A stretch of 64,000 nucleotides of DNA from Chloroflexota bacterium (GTDB lineage Bacteria > Chloroflexota > Dehalococcoidia > SHYB01). Numbering within the stretch: position 1 is the first letter of the stretch; each line of letters starts with the position of its first letter. The DNA is taken from positions 1 through 64,000 of the forward strand of contig VGPF01000008.1 in NCBI GenBank assembly GCA_016875535.1, in the 5' to 3' direction. The translations under genes were made by a program, and so were the position numbers. The notes beneath the pieces were generated by a model, which saw only the letters and a program-made list of their open reading frames with translations, did not search any database and was not told the DNA's origin. This document shows positions 28,713-36,892 of this stretch, one piece after another.

Positions 28713-29861
28713 CTATTCTCTATAGAGCACCGCGGCGCCCGCCATGGGCCCGCCGCCGTTGGTGGCCACGGCCACCTTGGCGTTCGGCGTCTGCCTGGGG
28801 CCGCAGGTCCCGCGCAGCTGCTCCACCGCTTCGATGACGTGGCTGATGCCGTGGACGCGCCCGATGTTCAGCATGCCTCCGTTCGTGTTCGTGGGCAGCT
28901 TGCCGCCCAGCTTCGTGTTGCCATCGGCCACGAAGCGCCCGCCTTCGCCCATGGGGCAGAGGCCTAGGGCCTCCAGCCAGTTGAGGGTGAGCATCGTGAA
29001 GCCGTCGTAGACCTGGGCCGTGTCCACATCGCCCGGCTTGAACTGCGAGCGCTTCCAGAGGTACTTGGAGGCGACGATGCTGCCGTTGGTCGTAAGGTCG
29101 GGCCACTGGAACCAGTCGTACGGGTGCCCGGCGCCGAAGGACCAGGCGTCCACGTAGACGGGCCGCTGCTTCAGCGCTTTGGCCCGCTCAGCCGTGGTGA
29201 CGATGACGGCTCCCGCGCCGTCCACCGGGAGATCGCAGTCCAGCAGGCGCATCGGCTCGGTGATGTAGCGCGCGGAGAGGTAGTCCTGCATCGTGATCTT
29301 CTGCCGCATCAGGGCGCGCGGGTTCAGAGAGGCGTACTCCCGCTGGGCCACCGCCACCGCGCCGAAGTGCTCTTCCTTGGTGCCGTAGACGGCCATATGG
29401 CGGCGCATGTACATCGCCACCCACTGGGTGGCCGAGATGAAGCCGTAGGGGACGGTGAATTGGTTATCGCCAGGGATATGCGTCGGCGGCTTGCGGCCAG
29501 CGCTGTGGCCCCCGGTGAGGGAGACGGAGCGATAGGCGAGGCAAACTTCGGCGCTGCCGGAGGCGACCGCCGCGCAGGCGTCTATAAGCCCCGTGATGCC
29601 TGCGGGGCCCCAGCCGTTGATATCGTTGTACCAGGCAAGGTCCTTGATGCCCAGCGCATCGGCCACTTCCCAGCAGGTGACCGATTCGAAGGAGAAGCCG
29701 TACTGGGTGACGCCGTCAATATCGCTGGGCTTCAGCCCGGCATCGGTGATGGCGTCCATGGAGGCGCGGAAGGCGTTCTGCAGCACCGTGAGCCCGGTGT
29801 TGCGGCCCACGTGCGAATAGCCGACTCCGACGATGGCGACCTTGCGTCCGTGGTGCGGCAT
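28713..29861 (-). CDS. Thiolase-superfamily (lipid-transfer/Ltp-type) protein
   Basis: A 382-residue thiolase-fold protein starting GRKVAIVGVGYSHVGRNTGLTV. The usual nucleophilic Cys region is replaced (NGWGPAGITGLIDACAA), the normal NxHGG reads NTNGG, and the C-terminal CxG Cys is missing. So ordinary thiolysis is unlikely. The DUF35 OB-fold gene starts just upstream with one base between, exactly as in Ltp2-ChsH2 retro-aldolases of steroid side-chain breakdown. An acyl-CoA aldolase role is therefore the better guess. Confidence 0.82.
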   Translation of the reverse strand: MPHHGRKVAIVGVGYSHVGRNTGLTVLQNAFRASMDAITDAGLKPSDIDGVTQYGFSFESVTCWEVADALGIKDLAWYNDINGWGPAGITGLIDACAAVASGSAEVCLAYRSVSLTGGHSAGRKPPTHIPGDNQFTVPYGFISATQWVAMYMRRHMAVYGTKEEHFGAVAVAQREYASLNPRALMRQKITMQDYLSARYITEPMRLLDCDLPVDGAGAVIVTTAERAKALKQRPVYVDAWSFGAGHPYDWFQWPDLTTNGSIVASKYLWKRSQFKPGDVDTAQVYDGFTMLTLNWLEALGLCPMGEGGRFVADGNTKLGGKLPTNTNGGMLNIGRVHGISHVIEAVEQLRGTCGPRQTPNAKVAVATNGGGPMAGAAVLYRE

Positions 29862-29862
29862 C

Positions 29863-30303
29863 TTAGCGCTCTCCCCTGGCTGCAGCCGCCGCGCGCGGGC
29901 GGAACTTGGGCAGCGTGACCTCGGGCGTCACATCATCGAAGACGACCTCCACCGGCTCGCCTACCTTCAACTGCTCCGGCTTGTAGTCCACCAGATTGCT
30001 GACGATGCGGACGCGGGGGTCCTCCTCCAACTCAACCAGGACCACAGGGTAAGGCCCGTTCTTCACGAAGCCCGGGTGGTAGGGATAATGCGTCACCGTG
30101 TAGGAGTAGATCGTTCCCTTGCCGCTCACCACCTGGGGCGCGAGCTTGTCCGATTGGCAGAACCGGCAGACGGGCTTGGGCGGATGGTTCAGCCGCCCGC
30201 AGGCGGAGCACTTGGCGATGGCGAGCTGGTGACGCTTCGCAGCCTCCCAGTAGGACTTCGTGAACTGGTTCAGCTCGGGAAGCGGCTTATCGTAATCGGG
30301 CAT
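29863..30303 (-). CDS. Zinc-ribbon OB-fold protein (DUF35), partner of thiolase-like protein
   Basis: A 146-residue protein. Its N-terminal rubredoxin-like zinc ribbon uses C32, C35, C46 and C49 (KCSACG...VCRFCQ), followed by an OB-fold (GTIYSYTVTHYPYHPGF...VRIVSNL). I start at ATG 30303, which has GAGGTG upstream, rather than the in-frame ATG 84 bases earlier. Such proteins bind the thiolase-like subunit and acyl-CoA. A second pair lies at 43105-44769. Confidence 0.88.
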   Translation of the reverse strand: MPDYDKPLPELNQFTKSYWEAAKRHQLAIAKCSACGRLNHPPKPVCRFCQSDKLAPQVVSGKGTIYSYTVTHYPYHPGFVKNGPYPVVLVELEEDPRVRIVSNLVDYKPEQLKVGEPVEVVFDDVTPEVTLPKFRPRAAAAARGER

Positions 30304-30401
30304 GGGCGCACCTCGTGCGGCAAGAGAGGGGATCGCGGCCATTATACGCCGGGAACCTCTTGAGTCCAGCGTAGGCATCGGCGGCACCTGCTAGAGCGCA
30401 G

Positions 30402-31277
30402 TTATCGCTTCTCCGCCCGCGCCGCCGCGATGACCTTCGCCGCCGCCGCGTAGTCCCGCGCGCCGCCCTTGAAGATCGGCGGCACCAGGTAGAAGGCGTC
30501 GCAGCCCAGCTTCGCCAGGTTTGCCACGAGCTCCAGCGCCAACTCCACGTTGGAGCGCCCGCCCTCGATGGCCCGCAGCATCGCCGCGGGCGGATCGCCG
30601 AAGGCGACGCCGTCCTTCATCAGCATCTGGACGCCGCAGAAGACGGGCCTCTCCAGGTTCCTTCCGGCCACCGCTTCATAGTTCCGCCGGAACTGCTCGA
30701 CACGCTTTGTGTCATAGACGGCCTGGGTGATGAAGAAGTGCGCGCCGGCCTGGACCTTCCGCAGCGTCAGCTCCGCCTGGCGCTGCGGGTCGGCGGCCAG
30801 GTCAACGATGGCGCCGACGCAGAGGTCCGTCGGCCTGGTGAGGCGCAGGCCGCGGAAGTCGTAGCCCTCGTTCATCCTGTTGATGGCGGCGATCAGCTCC
30901 GTCGGGCGATAGTCGTGGACGGCCCTCACGCGCCCCTGATCCTTCTCGCCGAAGTCGTCGCCCTTCACGATAAGGACGTTCTCCAGGCCGAGGGCGTCCG
31001 CGCCCAAGGCCTGCATCTGCAGCGCAAGGCGGTTCGCGTCCCGGGTGGCGAAGTTCACGATAGTCGAAAGGCCCGCGGCCTTCTTGATAAGCGCGCTCGC
31101 GGCCACCGTGTCCATGCGCACGGCGCGCCCGGGGCTGTAGGCCACGGAGACGGCGTCAGCGCCCAGGCCCCGCAGCTCGCGGGCGAACGATGGGTCGCTG
31201 GAGCGCGGGGGCGAAACGTCAACGATGAAGAGCGGCCGCGCGCCGCGCTTGGCGAAGAGCTCCGTAACCTTCGCCAT
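30402..31277 (-). CDS. Divergent methylenetetrahydrofolate reductase-like protein
   Basis: A 291-residue TIM barrel of the MTHFR family. The flavin/folate Asp is present in LIVKGDD and FFITQAVYD matches the conserved FxxTQ strand. The E. coli catalytic Glu28 (EFFPP) is replaced by Asp in VDVSPP, and the C-terminal FYTLNR becomes FYLVPPIFKGG. It may be a true MetF variant or an enzyme for another one-carbon carrier. It lies three bases after the His-rich lipoprotein gene and upstream of the DUF35/thiolase pair. Confidence 0.75.
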   Translation of the reverse strand: MAKVTELFAKRGARPLFIVDVSPPRSSDPSFARELRGLGADAVSVAYSPGRAVRMDTVAASALIKKAAGLSTIVNFATRDANRLALQMQALGADALGLENVLIVKGDDFGEKDQGRVRAVHDYRPTELIAAINRMNEGYDFRGLRLTRPTDLCVGAIVDLAADPQRQAELTLRKVQAGAHFFITQAVYDTKRVEQFRRNYEAVAGRNLERPVFCGVQMLMKDGVAFGDPPAAMLRAIEGGRSNVELALELVANLAKLGCDAFYLVPPIFKGGARDYAAAAKVIAAARAEKR

Positions 31278-31280
31278 AGG

Positions 31281-31808
31281 CTACGGCGCCGGGCTCGCCG
31301 GGAAGGGCGGCCCGTACATCAGCACGATATCGGCGTTGTCCTCCAGGGGGATCGCCGCCGGGTCGCCCGTGACGAGCCTGCCGCTCACGAAGGCGCTTAT
31401 CTCGTGCTGGGCATCCGTCTTATTGTTCAACAGCGCCGTCCGGCTCAGCGGCTGGCCCCACACCTGAAAGAACTGGCCCAGGGTAAAGCTCCGCTTGGAG
31501 GGCGCCTCCACGTGGATGACGCCGCCGGCATCATGCGTGTGGAGCCAGAAGATGCAGGTGTTGCGGATGCCGACCTCCGCCGGGACGGGCGCGCGCTGGT
31601 TGTTGATGTGGATCGTGAGGCGGGAGTGGACGTGATAGGTCAGCTTCTCCGTCGCTTCACAAGGGATGTTCGCGGCCTGGGTCACGTTCGGGCCGGGAGT
31701 GCCAAAGGCGGATGTAGGGCCGGGCGCCACCTCATCCTTCGAATCGCCGCACGCGGCGCGGGCCATAATCGCAGTGAGGGCTGCGCCCAGGAAGGAGAGA
31801 GTTCGCAT
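31281..31808 (-). CDS. His-rich putative metal-binding lipoprotein
   Basis: A 175-residue exported protein. A short signal ends at a lipobox-like A-R-A-A-C20, followed by a Pro/Thr linker. The domain from about 48 to 170 has many possible metal ligands: C50, H59, H61, H67, C85, H90, H92 and H99, in HVHSRLTIHI and FWLHTHDAGGVIHVE. It ends with SFTLGQFFQVWGQPL. I recall similar uncharacterised proteins in Chloroflexota and Actinobacteria but no assigned function. Copper or iron binding is inference. Confidence 0.65.
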   Translation of the reverse strand: MRTLSFLGAALTAIMARAACGDSKDEVAPGPTSAFGTPGPNVTQAANIPCEATEKLTYHVHSRLTIHINNQRAPVPAEVGIRNTCIFWLHTHDAGGVIHVEAPSKRSFTLGQFFQVWGQPLSRTALLNNKTDAQHEISAFVSGRLVTGDPAAIPLEDNADIVLMYGPPFPASPAP

Positions 31809-31870
31809 GATGCTCCTTCAGACGGAGGAAAAAGCGGATAGGAGCATGATACCAGAGGCGGGCCGCCGCC

Positions 31871-31899
31871 TTGACACTCCCCCGGTGCGCGCCTATGCT
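31871..31899 (+). promoter_or_regulatory. Promoter TTGACA-17-TATGCT
   Basis: TTGACA (31871-31876), 17 bases, TATGCT (31894-31899). It drives the dienelactone hydrolase gene at 31922 and shows that upstream in-frame codons are not translated. Confidence 0.65.
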
Positions 31900-31921
31900 C
31901 CCGCGCACGGAGGAGACCGTC

Positions 31922-32686
31922 ATGTCAGACGTCATCCCCAAAGCGGCGAGCGTGCCCGGCATCGAGATCAGCGACATCCGCTACGATTCGCACGGCTATC
32001 CTGTGCCCGCCTATCTGGCGCGGCCCAAGAAGACCGGACGCCTTCCCGGCGTCATCGTCGGCCAGGAGGCCTTCGGCATCACCGACCACGTGCGCGATAT
32101 CGCGGCGGCCCTGGCGGGCCAAGGCTACGTTGCCATCGTGCCCGATTACTACGCCCGCACGGGGGAGCCGAAGCCGCGCACGGAGATCCCGGCCATCCTG
32201 AGCGCCATAGACCGCATCCACAACCCCGCCATCCTGCGCGATTACCAGAGCGCCATCTCGCATCTGGTGAAGAGCGGCCTTTGCGACCCCAAGCGCATCG
32301 GCACCATGGGCTTCTGCACCGGCGGCACTTACTCGATGATCCTGGCCATCGAACAGCGCGACCTGGCCTGCGCCTGCATCTGGTACGTCAGCCAGCTGAC
32401 CTATCAGCAGCTGAACGAGCGCAAGCCCTACCACCCGATAGACCGCGCGGGCGAGATCCGCTGTCCCACCCTCTTCATCTACGGCACCGCCGACCAGGTC
32501 TGGACGAAGGAGAAGGTCGCGCGCCTGGAGGCGAACCTCAAGAAGGGCAAGTCGCCCTCCACCCTGCGCGCTTACGAAGGGGCGGGCCACGCCTTCCTCG
32601 CGCCGGACGGCTTCGCGTATAGCGAAGCGGCATCCAGGCAGGCCTGGCCGGAGGCCCTGGCCTTCATGCGGCGCCACCTGGGCTAG
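31922..32686 (+). CDS. Dienelactone hydrolase family protein
   Basis: A 254-residue alpha/beta hydrolase with a Cys nucleophile. The triad is C132 (GFCTGG), D191 (GTADQ) and H223 (GAGHAF), and E49 in GQEAFG matches the Glu that activates Cys in dienelactone hydrolases. The family opens lactone rings such as dienelactone in halo-aromatic catabolism. GGAGGAG precedes ATG 31922. It is monocistronic or followed by the small membrane protein. Confidence 0.88.
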   Translation: MSDVIPKAASVPGIEISDIRYDSHGYPVPAYLARPKKTGRLPGVIVGQEAFGITDHVRDIAAALAGQGYVAIVPDYYARTGEPKPRTEIPAILSAIDRIHNPAILRDYQSAISHLVKSGLCDPKRIGTMGFCTGGTYSMILAIEQRDLACACIWYVSQLTYQQLNERKPYHPIDRAGEIRCPTLFIYGTADQVWTKEKVARLEANLKKGKSPSTLRAYEGAGHAFLAPDGFAYSEAASRQAWPEALAFMRRHLG

Positions 32687-32710
32687 CGCGCGCCCAACCG
32701 CCCCGCCGCA

Positions 32711-32719
32711 TGCTATGAT
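32711..32719 (+). promoter_or_regulatory. Extended -10 promoter TGCTATGAT
   Basis: TGC-TATGAT (TATGAT at 32714-32719). It overlaps the first in-frame ATG (32715) of the next ORF, so the true start should be the later ATG at 32757. Confidence 0.45.
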
Positions 32720-32756
32720 GGCTGGGCCGGATATCCTTACCCTCATTCACTCTGCC

Positions 32757-33002
32757 ATGCAAAAGCCCCCGGAAAAACCCCAAGAGCCCCAGAAACCCGA
32801 ACGCCCGCGCCGCTATCTCCCTCCCTGGCGCAGGCTCCTCCTCGAATACATCGCCATCGCCCTGAGCTACATCGCTATCCTGCTCCTTACAGGCAATGCC
32901 CTCATCGGCATCATCGTTATGCTCGCCGTCCTCTTCCTTCTCCGGTGGACGCGCCCGCCCTACTACCGGAAGCCCGACGATAAGAACGACCAAAAGAAGT
33001 AG
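32757..33002 (+). CDS. Small two-helix membrane protein
   Basis: An 81-residue protein: a Pro/Lys-rich cytosolic start, two hydrophobic helices (about 30-47 and 49-65) separated by a short GNA turn, then a basic-polar tail. I recognise no family. ATG 32757 is preferred because a promoter occupies the upstream start. Confidence 0.5.
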   Translation: MQKPPEKPQEPQKPERPRRYLPPWRRLLLEYIAIALSYIAILLLTGNALIGIIVMLAVLFLLRWTRPPYYRKPDDKNDQKK

Positions 33003-33074
33003 CCGGGCGCGGAACCTTCCCAAACTCGCCGTCGTAGGCTTTACTGAGCACAAGACGCCGATGCGAGGTAGCCG

Positions 33075-34460
33075 TTGCGCCTGCGATTTCTCCTCTTGGT
33101 TGTAAGCGCCATCGCCGCAGCATTCCTCCTCGCCGCTTGTGAGGACGAGGCCGCGCCCACCGCAATGCCAACGCCGACCACGGCTCCATCGCCAACCGCT
33201 CTCCCGGCGACGGCGACCGCTTCACCGACGGCTACTGCGCTTCCCACCTCAACGCCGACCCGATCGCCGACGGCCACAGCCACGCCTCTGCCGACTCCAT
33301 CGCCGACGGCGCGCCCAGCGCCAAGTCCGACGCCCGCTCCCACGCCAACGCCTGCCGCCACCGGCGAACCGCTGCGCGCCATCACCCTGGAGCGCGCCTT
33401 CCTCCGTCTGCCTGGAGGCGCATTAGGCCAGCGGCCCCTCTTCCTCACGTACCCGCCAGATGGCACGAACCGTGTCGTCGTTGTGGACCAGAACGGGCGC
33501 ATCGTCATCTTTCCGAACGACACAAATGCTGCAGCCGTGAGCGCATTCCTCGACCTCACCGGCAGAGTCGGCCGCGAGGGCAATGAAGAGGGACTCCTGG
33601 GGTTGACCTTCCATCCGCGCTACGCGGAAAACGGCTTCGCCTACGTCTATTACACGGCCTACAACCCGCGCCGCTCCGTCATCAGCCGCTTCAAAGTCTC
33701 TGGGGATGCGAACCGCCTCGACCCGGCGAGCGAGACGGTGATCCTCGAGGTGGCGCAGCCCTTCGCGAACCACAACGGCGGGATGATCGCCTTCGGGCCG
33801 GACGGCTACCTCTATATCGGATCGGGCGATGGCGGCAGCGCAAACGACCCCCAGCGCAACGGGCAGAACCTCGGCGTGCTCCTGGGGAAGCTCCTGCGCA
33901 TAGACGTGGACCGCCAGGAGGCCGGGCGCGCCTACGCCATCCCCGCTGATAACCCCTTCGTGAACCAGGCGGGCGCGCGCGGCGAGATATGGGCCTACGG
34001 CCTCCGCAATCCCTGGCGCTTCTCCTTCGATCGGGCCACCGGCGCGCTCTGGGCGGGCGACGTGGGCCAGAACCGCCTGGAGGAGATAGACATCATCAAG
34101 CGGGGCCTCAACTACGGCTGGAACATCATGGAGGGAAGCTCGTGCCTCTCCGGCACAACGTGCAACCGGGCAGGGCTGGAGCCGCCCATCGCCGAGTACG
34201 GGCGCGATAAGGGCTGCTCCGTCACCGGGGGCTATGTCTATCGCGGGCCGTCGCTCACCTGGCTGCGCGGCGCCTATCTCTACGCCGATTTCTGCAGCGG
34301 GCGCATCTGGGCCGTCCGGCACGATGGGTCGAAGGTCACAGAGGAGCGCGAGATGGCCAACACCGGGAGAAGCGTCTCCTCCTTCGGCGAAGATGCCGCG
34401 GGCGAAGTCTACGTCCTGGCCTTCGATGGGGTGGTGTACCGGATGCGGGCTGCGTCATAG
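33075..34460 (+). CDS. PQQ-type glucose/sorbosone dehydrogenase lipoprotein
   Basis: A 461-residue exported protein with a TTG start behind GAGGT. A signal peptide and LLAAC lipobox (C22) lead to a Thr/Pro/Ser/Ala repeat linker (about 27-97), then a six-bladed propeller. The propeller has GSDH-family marks: the ANHNGG catalytic His, GPDGYLYIGSGDGG, GEIWAYGLRNPWRFSFD and GDVGQNRLEEI. It should oxidise sugars or aldehydes with PQQ at the outer face. No PQQ synthesis genes are in the window. Confidence 0.88.
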   Translation: MRLRFLLLVVSAIAAAFLLAACEDEAAPTAMPTPTTAPSPTALPATATASPTATALPTSTPTRSPTATATPLPTPSPTARPAPSPTPAPTPTPAATGEPLRAITLERAFLRLPGGALGQRPLFLTYPPDGTNRVVVVDQNGRIVIFPNDTNAAAVSAFLDLTGRVGREGNEEGLLGLTFHPRYAENGFAYVYYTAYNPRRSVISRFKVSGDANRLDPASETVILEVAQPFANHNGGMIAFGPDGYLYIGSGDGGSANDPQRNGQNLGVLLGKLLRIDVDRQEAGRAYAIPADNPFVNQAGARGEIWAYGLRNPWRFSFDRATGALWAGDVGQNRLEEIDIIKRGLNYGWNIMEGSSCLSGTTCNRAGLEPPIAEYGRDKGCSVTGGYVYRGPSLTWLRGAYLYADFCSGRIWAVRHDGSKVTEEREMANTGRSVSSFGEDAAGEVYVLAFDGVVYRMRAAS

Positions 34461-34488
34461 TTGCGGAGCCTGCGGCCTTTGCTATACT
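34461..34488 (+). promoter_or_regulatory. Promoter TTGCGG-16-TATACT with extended -10
   Basis: TTGCGG (34461-34466), 16 bases, TATACT (34483-34488) preceded by TGC. It lies 30 bases before the GTG of the alcohol dehydrogenase gene. Confidence 0.6.
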
Positions 34489-34518
34489 GCCCCCAATCTT
34501 TCGCCAAAGGACGCCGCT

Positions 34519-35457
34519 GTGCGAACCGTCGTCTATGCCGGGAACGGCCGCTTCTCCCTGGACCCCGAGATGCCATTGCCCAAGCTGGACGAGCATGACG
34601 TCCTGGTGAAGGTGCGCTATTGCGGCATCTGCGGCTCCGATCTCCACCACTTCCAGGCCACCGGCTATGCCGAGCGCATCCGCGTCCTGGGGCACGAGAT
34701 CTCGGGGCGCGTCGAGGATATCGGGAGAGGCGTCGGCAAGGTGGAGCGCGGCGACCGGGTGACGGCCCTGTGCGACGGCGGCTACTCGGAGTATGTGAAG
34801 GTCATCCAGGACGATGTGATCCCCCTGCCGGACCACGTGACCTACGAGCAGGCGGCCCTCAGCGAACCCCTGGCCATCGGCCTGCGCTCGGTGCGCGATT
34901 CGGGGCTGCGCCTGGGGGACAAGGCGGCCATCGTGGGCACCGGGCCCATCGGCCTCTACACGCTGGCGGCGGCGAAGGCGGCAGGCGCGCTGGAGGTCTA
35001 CGTTTCCGAGATTTCCCCGGCCCGGCGCGAGGCGGCGAAGCGGATGGGCGCAACGGCTGTCTTCGACCCCAAGTCGCAGGATGTGCCCGGCGAGCTGAAG
35101 AGGCGCGGTGTGGAGGGCGTGGACGTAGTCTACGATTGCGCGGGCGCCAGGGGAACGCTCAAGCAGTCCATAGATATGTTGAAGCGCGGCGGCACCGTCG
35201 TTGTCGTCGGCCTCTCGGGCAAGCCCGATGAGATAGACACGCGCTGGTTCTTCCGCGCGGGCAAGGTGATGGCGATCCCCGCCGCCAAGGAGCTGTGGCC
35301 CATGAGCGTTGAGCTCATCGCCAAGGGGAAGATTGACCCGGCGGCGATCATCAGCAACATCATCACGCTGGAAGAGCTGCCGGACTATATGCAGGCATTG
35401 CAGAAGCCGGACGCCCATGTGCAGGTGCTGGTGGACCCTTGGGGAAAACGGTTTTAG
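34519..35457 (+). CDS. Zinc-binding alcohol dehydrogenase (MDR) lacking the structural zinc lobe
   Basis: A 312-residue medium-chain dehydrogenase. Catalytic zinc ligands are present: Cys in YCGICGSD, GHE and the following Asp/Glu. The Rossmann motif is GTGPIGLY. Between GDRVTAL and GGYSEYV only a few residues remain, so the four-Cys structural zinc loop of classical ADHs is absent. The GTG start has AAAGGA upstream. Nearest types are sorbitol, threonine or butanediol dehydrogenases; substrate unknown. Confidence 0.88.
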   Translation: MRTVVYAGNGRFSLDPEMPLPKLDEHDVLVKVRYCGICGSDLHHFQATGYAERIRVLGHEISGRVEDIGRGVGKVERGDRVTALCDGGYSEYVKVIQDDVIPLPDHVTYEQAALSEPLAIGLRSVRDSGLRLGDKAAIVGTGPIGLYTLAAAKAAGALEVYVSEISPARREAAKRMGATAVFDPKSQDVPGELKRRGVEGVDVVYDCAGARGTLKQSIDMLKRGGTVVVVGLSGKPDEIDTRWFFRAGKVMAIPAAKELWPMSVELIAKGKIDPAAIISNIITLEELPDYMQALQKPDAHVQVLVDPWGKRF

Positions 35458-35526
35458 TTCCCTTTTCTTCTCTTTCCCACCAGGGGCGAGAAGGGAAATG
35501 CACGGAAAAGCTAGAGGAGGCTCACG

Positions 35527-36006
35527 ATGAGAGGAAAGCCGGTCATAAACCACGTCGCGCTGACGGTGGACGAGTCCCTGCTCCAGGGGGAAAAGCGCGA
35601 GAGGCTGAAGGAGTTCTACGGCCAGGTCTTCGGGTGGACGGAGATCAAGCAGATGACGAAGGACGGCAAGCTCTTCGTCTTCAGCCTCTACCGCTCGGGC
35701 CAGTTCCTGTACCTTCTCTCGGGGCCGAAGCCCAGCGTGATGGCGGGGCCGGACCATTTCGGCATCGAGGTGCAGACGCGCAAGGAGCTGGACGGGATGG
35801 TGGCTCGCGCGAAGGAGTGCAAGCAGCACCTGGGGAAAGAGCTCCAGATCATTGACATCAAATGCGACACGGAGACGCCCGACCTGCGCCTCTGGAACGC
35901 CTATGTCCGCTACCTCCTGCCGTGCATGGTGGAGGTGCAGTTCTATGAGGACAAGGCGACGGGGAAGACGCGCACCTCCATGGGATGGGAGCAGGGCGAG
36001 GGGTAG
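35527..36006 (+). CDS. VOC-family (glyoxalase-fold) protein
   Basis: A 159-residue vicinal-oxygen-chelate domain. Metal ligands expected from the fold are H in INHVALTV, H in DHFGIEV and E in MVEVQFYE. It is a paralogue of the VOC gene at 51926, sharing INHVALTV, LLSGP/LVSGP, DHFGI and YLLP. GAGGAGG precedes the ATG. The reaction is unknown: ring cleavage, isomerisation or lyase. Confidence 0.8.
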   Translation: MRGKPVINHVALTVDESLLQGEKRERLKEFYGQVFGWTEIKQMTKDGKLFVFSLYRSGQFLYLLSGPKPSVMAGPDHFGIEVQTRKELDGMVARAKECKQHLGKELQIIDIKCDTETPDLRLWNAYVRYLLPCMVEVQFYEDKATGKTRTSMGWEQGEG

Positions 36007-36052
36007 GGGCTGCGGGGCAGCCCAGTCGGGTAGGTGGGTTGCTTCGCAACCC
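36007..36052 (+). terminator. Two adjacent hairpins after the VOC gene
   Basis: GGGCTGC (36007-36013) pairs with GCAGCCC (36017-36023), and GGGTTGC (36036-36042) with GCAACCC (36046-36052), each with a 3-nt loop. There is no T-run, so they may stabilise the 3' end or act as a poor bidirectional terminator before the convergent gene. The rest of 36053-36153 shows nothing. Confidence 0.35.
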
Positions 36053-36153
36053 AGGCGGCGTAGGCCCGTTCGTCGTGGCGATTGGGGATCGCCGCTTCTC
36101 AGGGCGACAGAGGGGGTGGCGCGGGGCGGCAGTGGGTATGTGGCCACTCGACT

Positions 36154-36771
36154 CTAGCCCTTTTTCTTTTTGCTGTTCCCTGCGATGTCACGCTCAGGCA
36201 GGTAATCGCAGAAGACTCGCGCGCGCTTCCAGTCAGGGACAGGCGGCTTGTGTCCCTTTTTAGGGGCATACACAGAGAGGCCCTTCATCTCCATGCGGTG
36301 GATATATCGCGGGCAGTTCGGGAAGATGTGCTTTGCTCTCACCCGGACGATGAACTGGGCACCCTCGAATTCTTTCATGAGCGGGTCGTCGCGGTGCAGC
36401 GTTGCCTCCCCGTTGACGCGCATCCGGTTCGTGTCTTCGAAGTTGATGAAGAGCATGCCGACTTGTGGATTTTTGAGGATGTTCCCCATACTTCGGTACA
36501 TGCCATTGCCGTCATAGTTGGGGAATGCCAGCGTGTGCTCGTCAACCACACGCACGAACCCCGGCAGACCACCCTTGTAGGAGCAATCGGGTTGGCCGTG
36601 CTCGTCGGCAGTGGCGAGGAAGAACATGGGGGCACTTTCGATGATGTCACGGTCACCATCGGTGAAGACATCGTGGACGATGACCTGTTCCAGCCTATCT
36701 GCGATTCGGCGGCTGTCGAACATATCCTGAAGCTGCCGCGAACCTTCGTGATACATGTCTCCCATGTTCAT
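36154..36771 (-). CDS. PNPOx-family flavin-binding protein
   Basis: A 205-residue split-barrel of the pyridoxamine-phosphate-oxidase-like superfamily. FFLATADEHGQPDCSYKGG is the flavin-binding core and ILKNPQVGMLFINF the second conserved strand, followed by MRVNGEA. A Lys-rich C-terminus (KKKKG) is unusual. GAAGGAG lies seven bases before the ATG. It probably binds FMN or F420 and reduces a small molecule. GC content is lower than in its neighbours. Confidence 0.82.
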   Translation of the reverse strand: MNMGDMYHEGSRQLQDMFDSRRIADRLEQVIVHDVFTDGDRDIIESAPMFFLATADEHGQPDCSYKGGLPGFVRVVDEHTLAFPNYDGNGMYRSMGNILKNPQVGMLFINFEDTNRMRVNGEATLHRDDPLMKEFEGAQFIVRVRAKHIFPNCPRYIHRMEMKGLSVYAPKKGHKPPVPDWKRARVFCDYLPERDIAGNSKKKKG

Positions 36772-36892
36772 TTGCCGTCTCCTTCAATCATGGTTAGCAA
36801 AAAATCATAGATCAGCATCGCTCCCCGACCAGCGCAGAACTCAGCATGCGGCGCGACAGGCGGTGACGTCTTCCCTTACTTAGGTCCACGTC

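Noticed and set aside
34336-36147. 603-codon minus-strand ORF
   Set aside because: Antisense to the alcohol dehydrogenase and VOC genes, both with clear motifs and ribosome sites.
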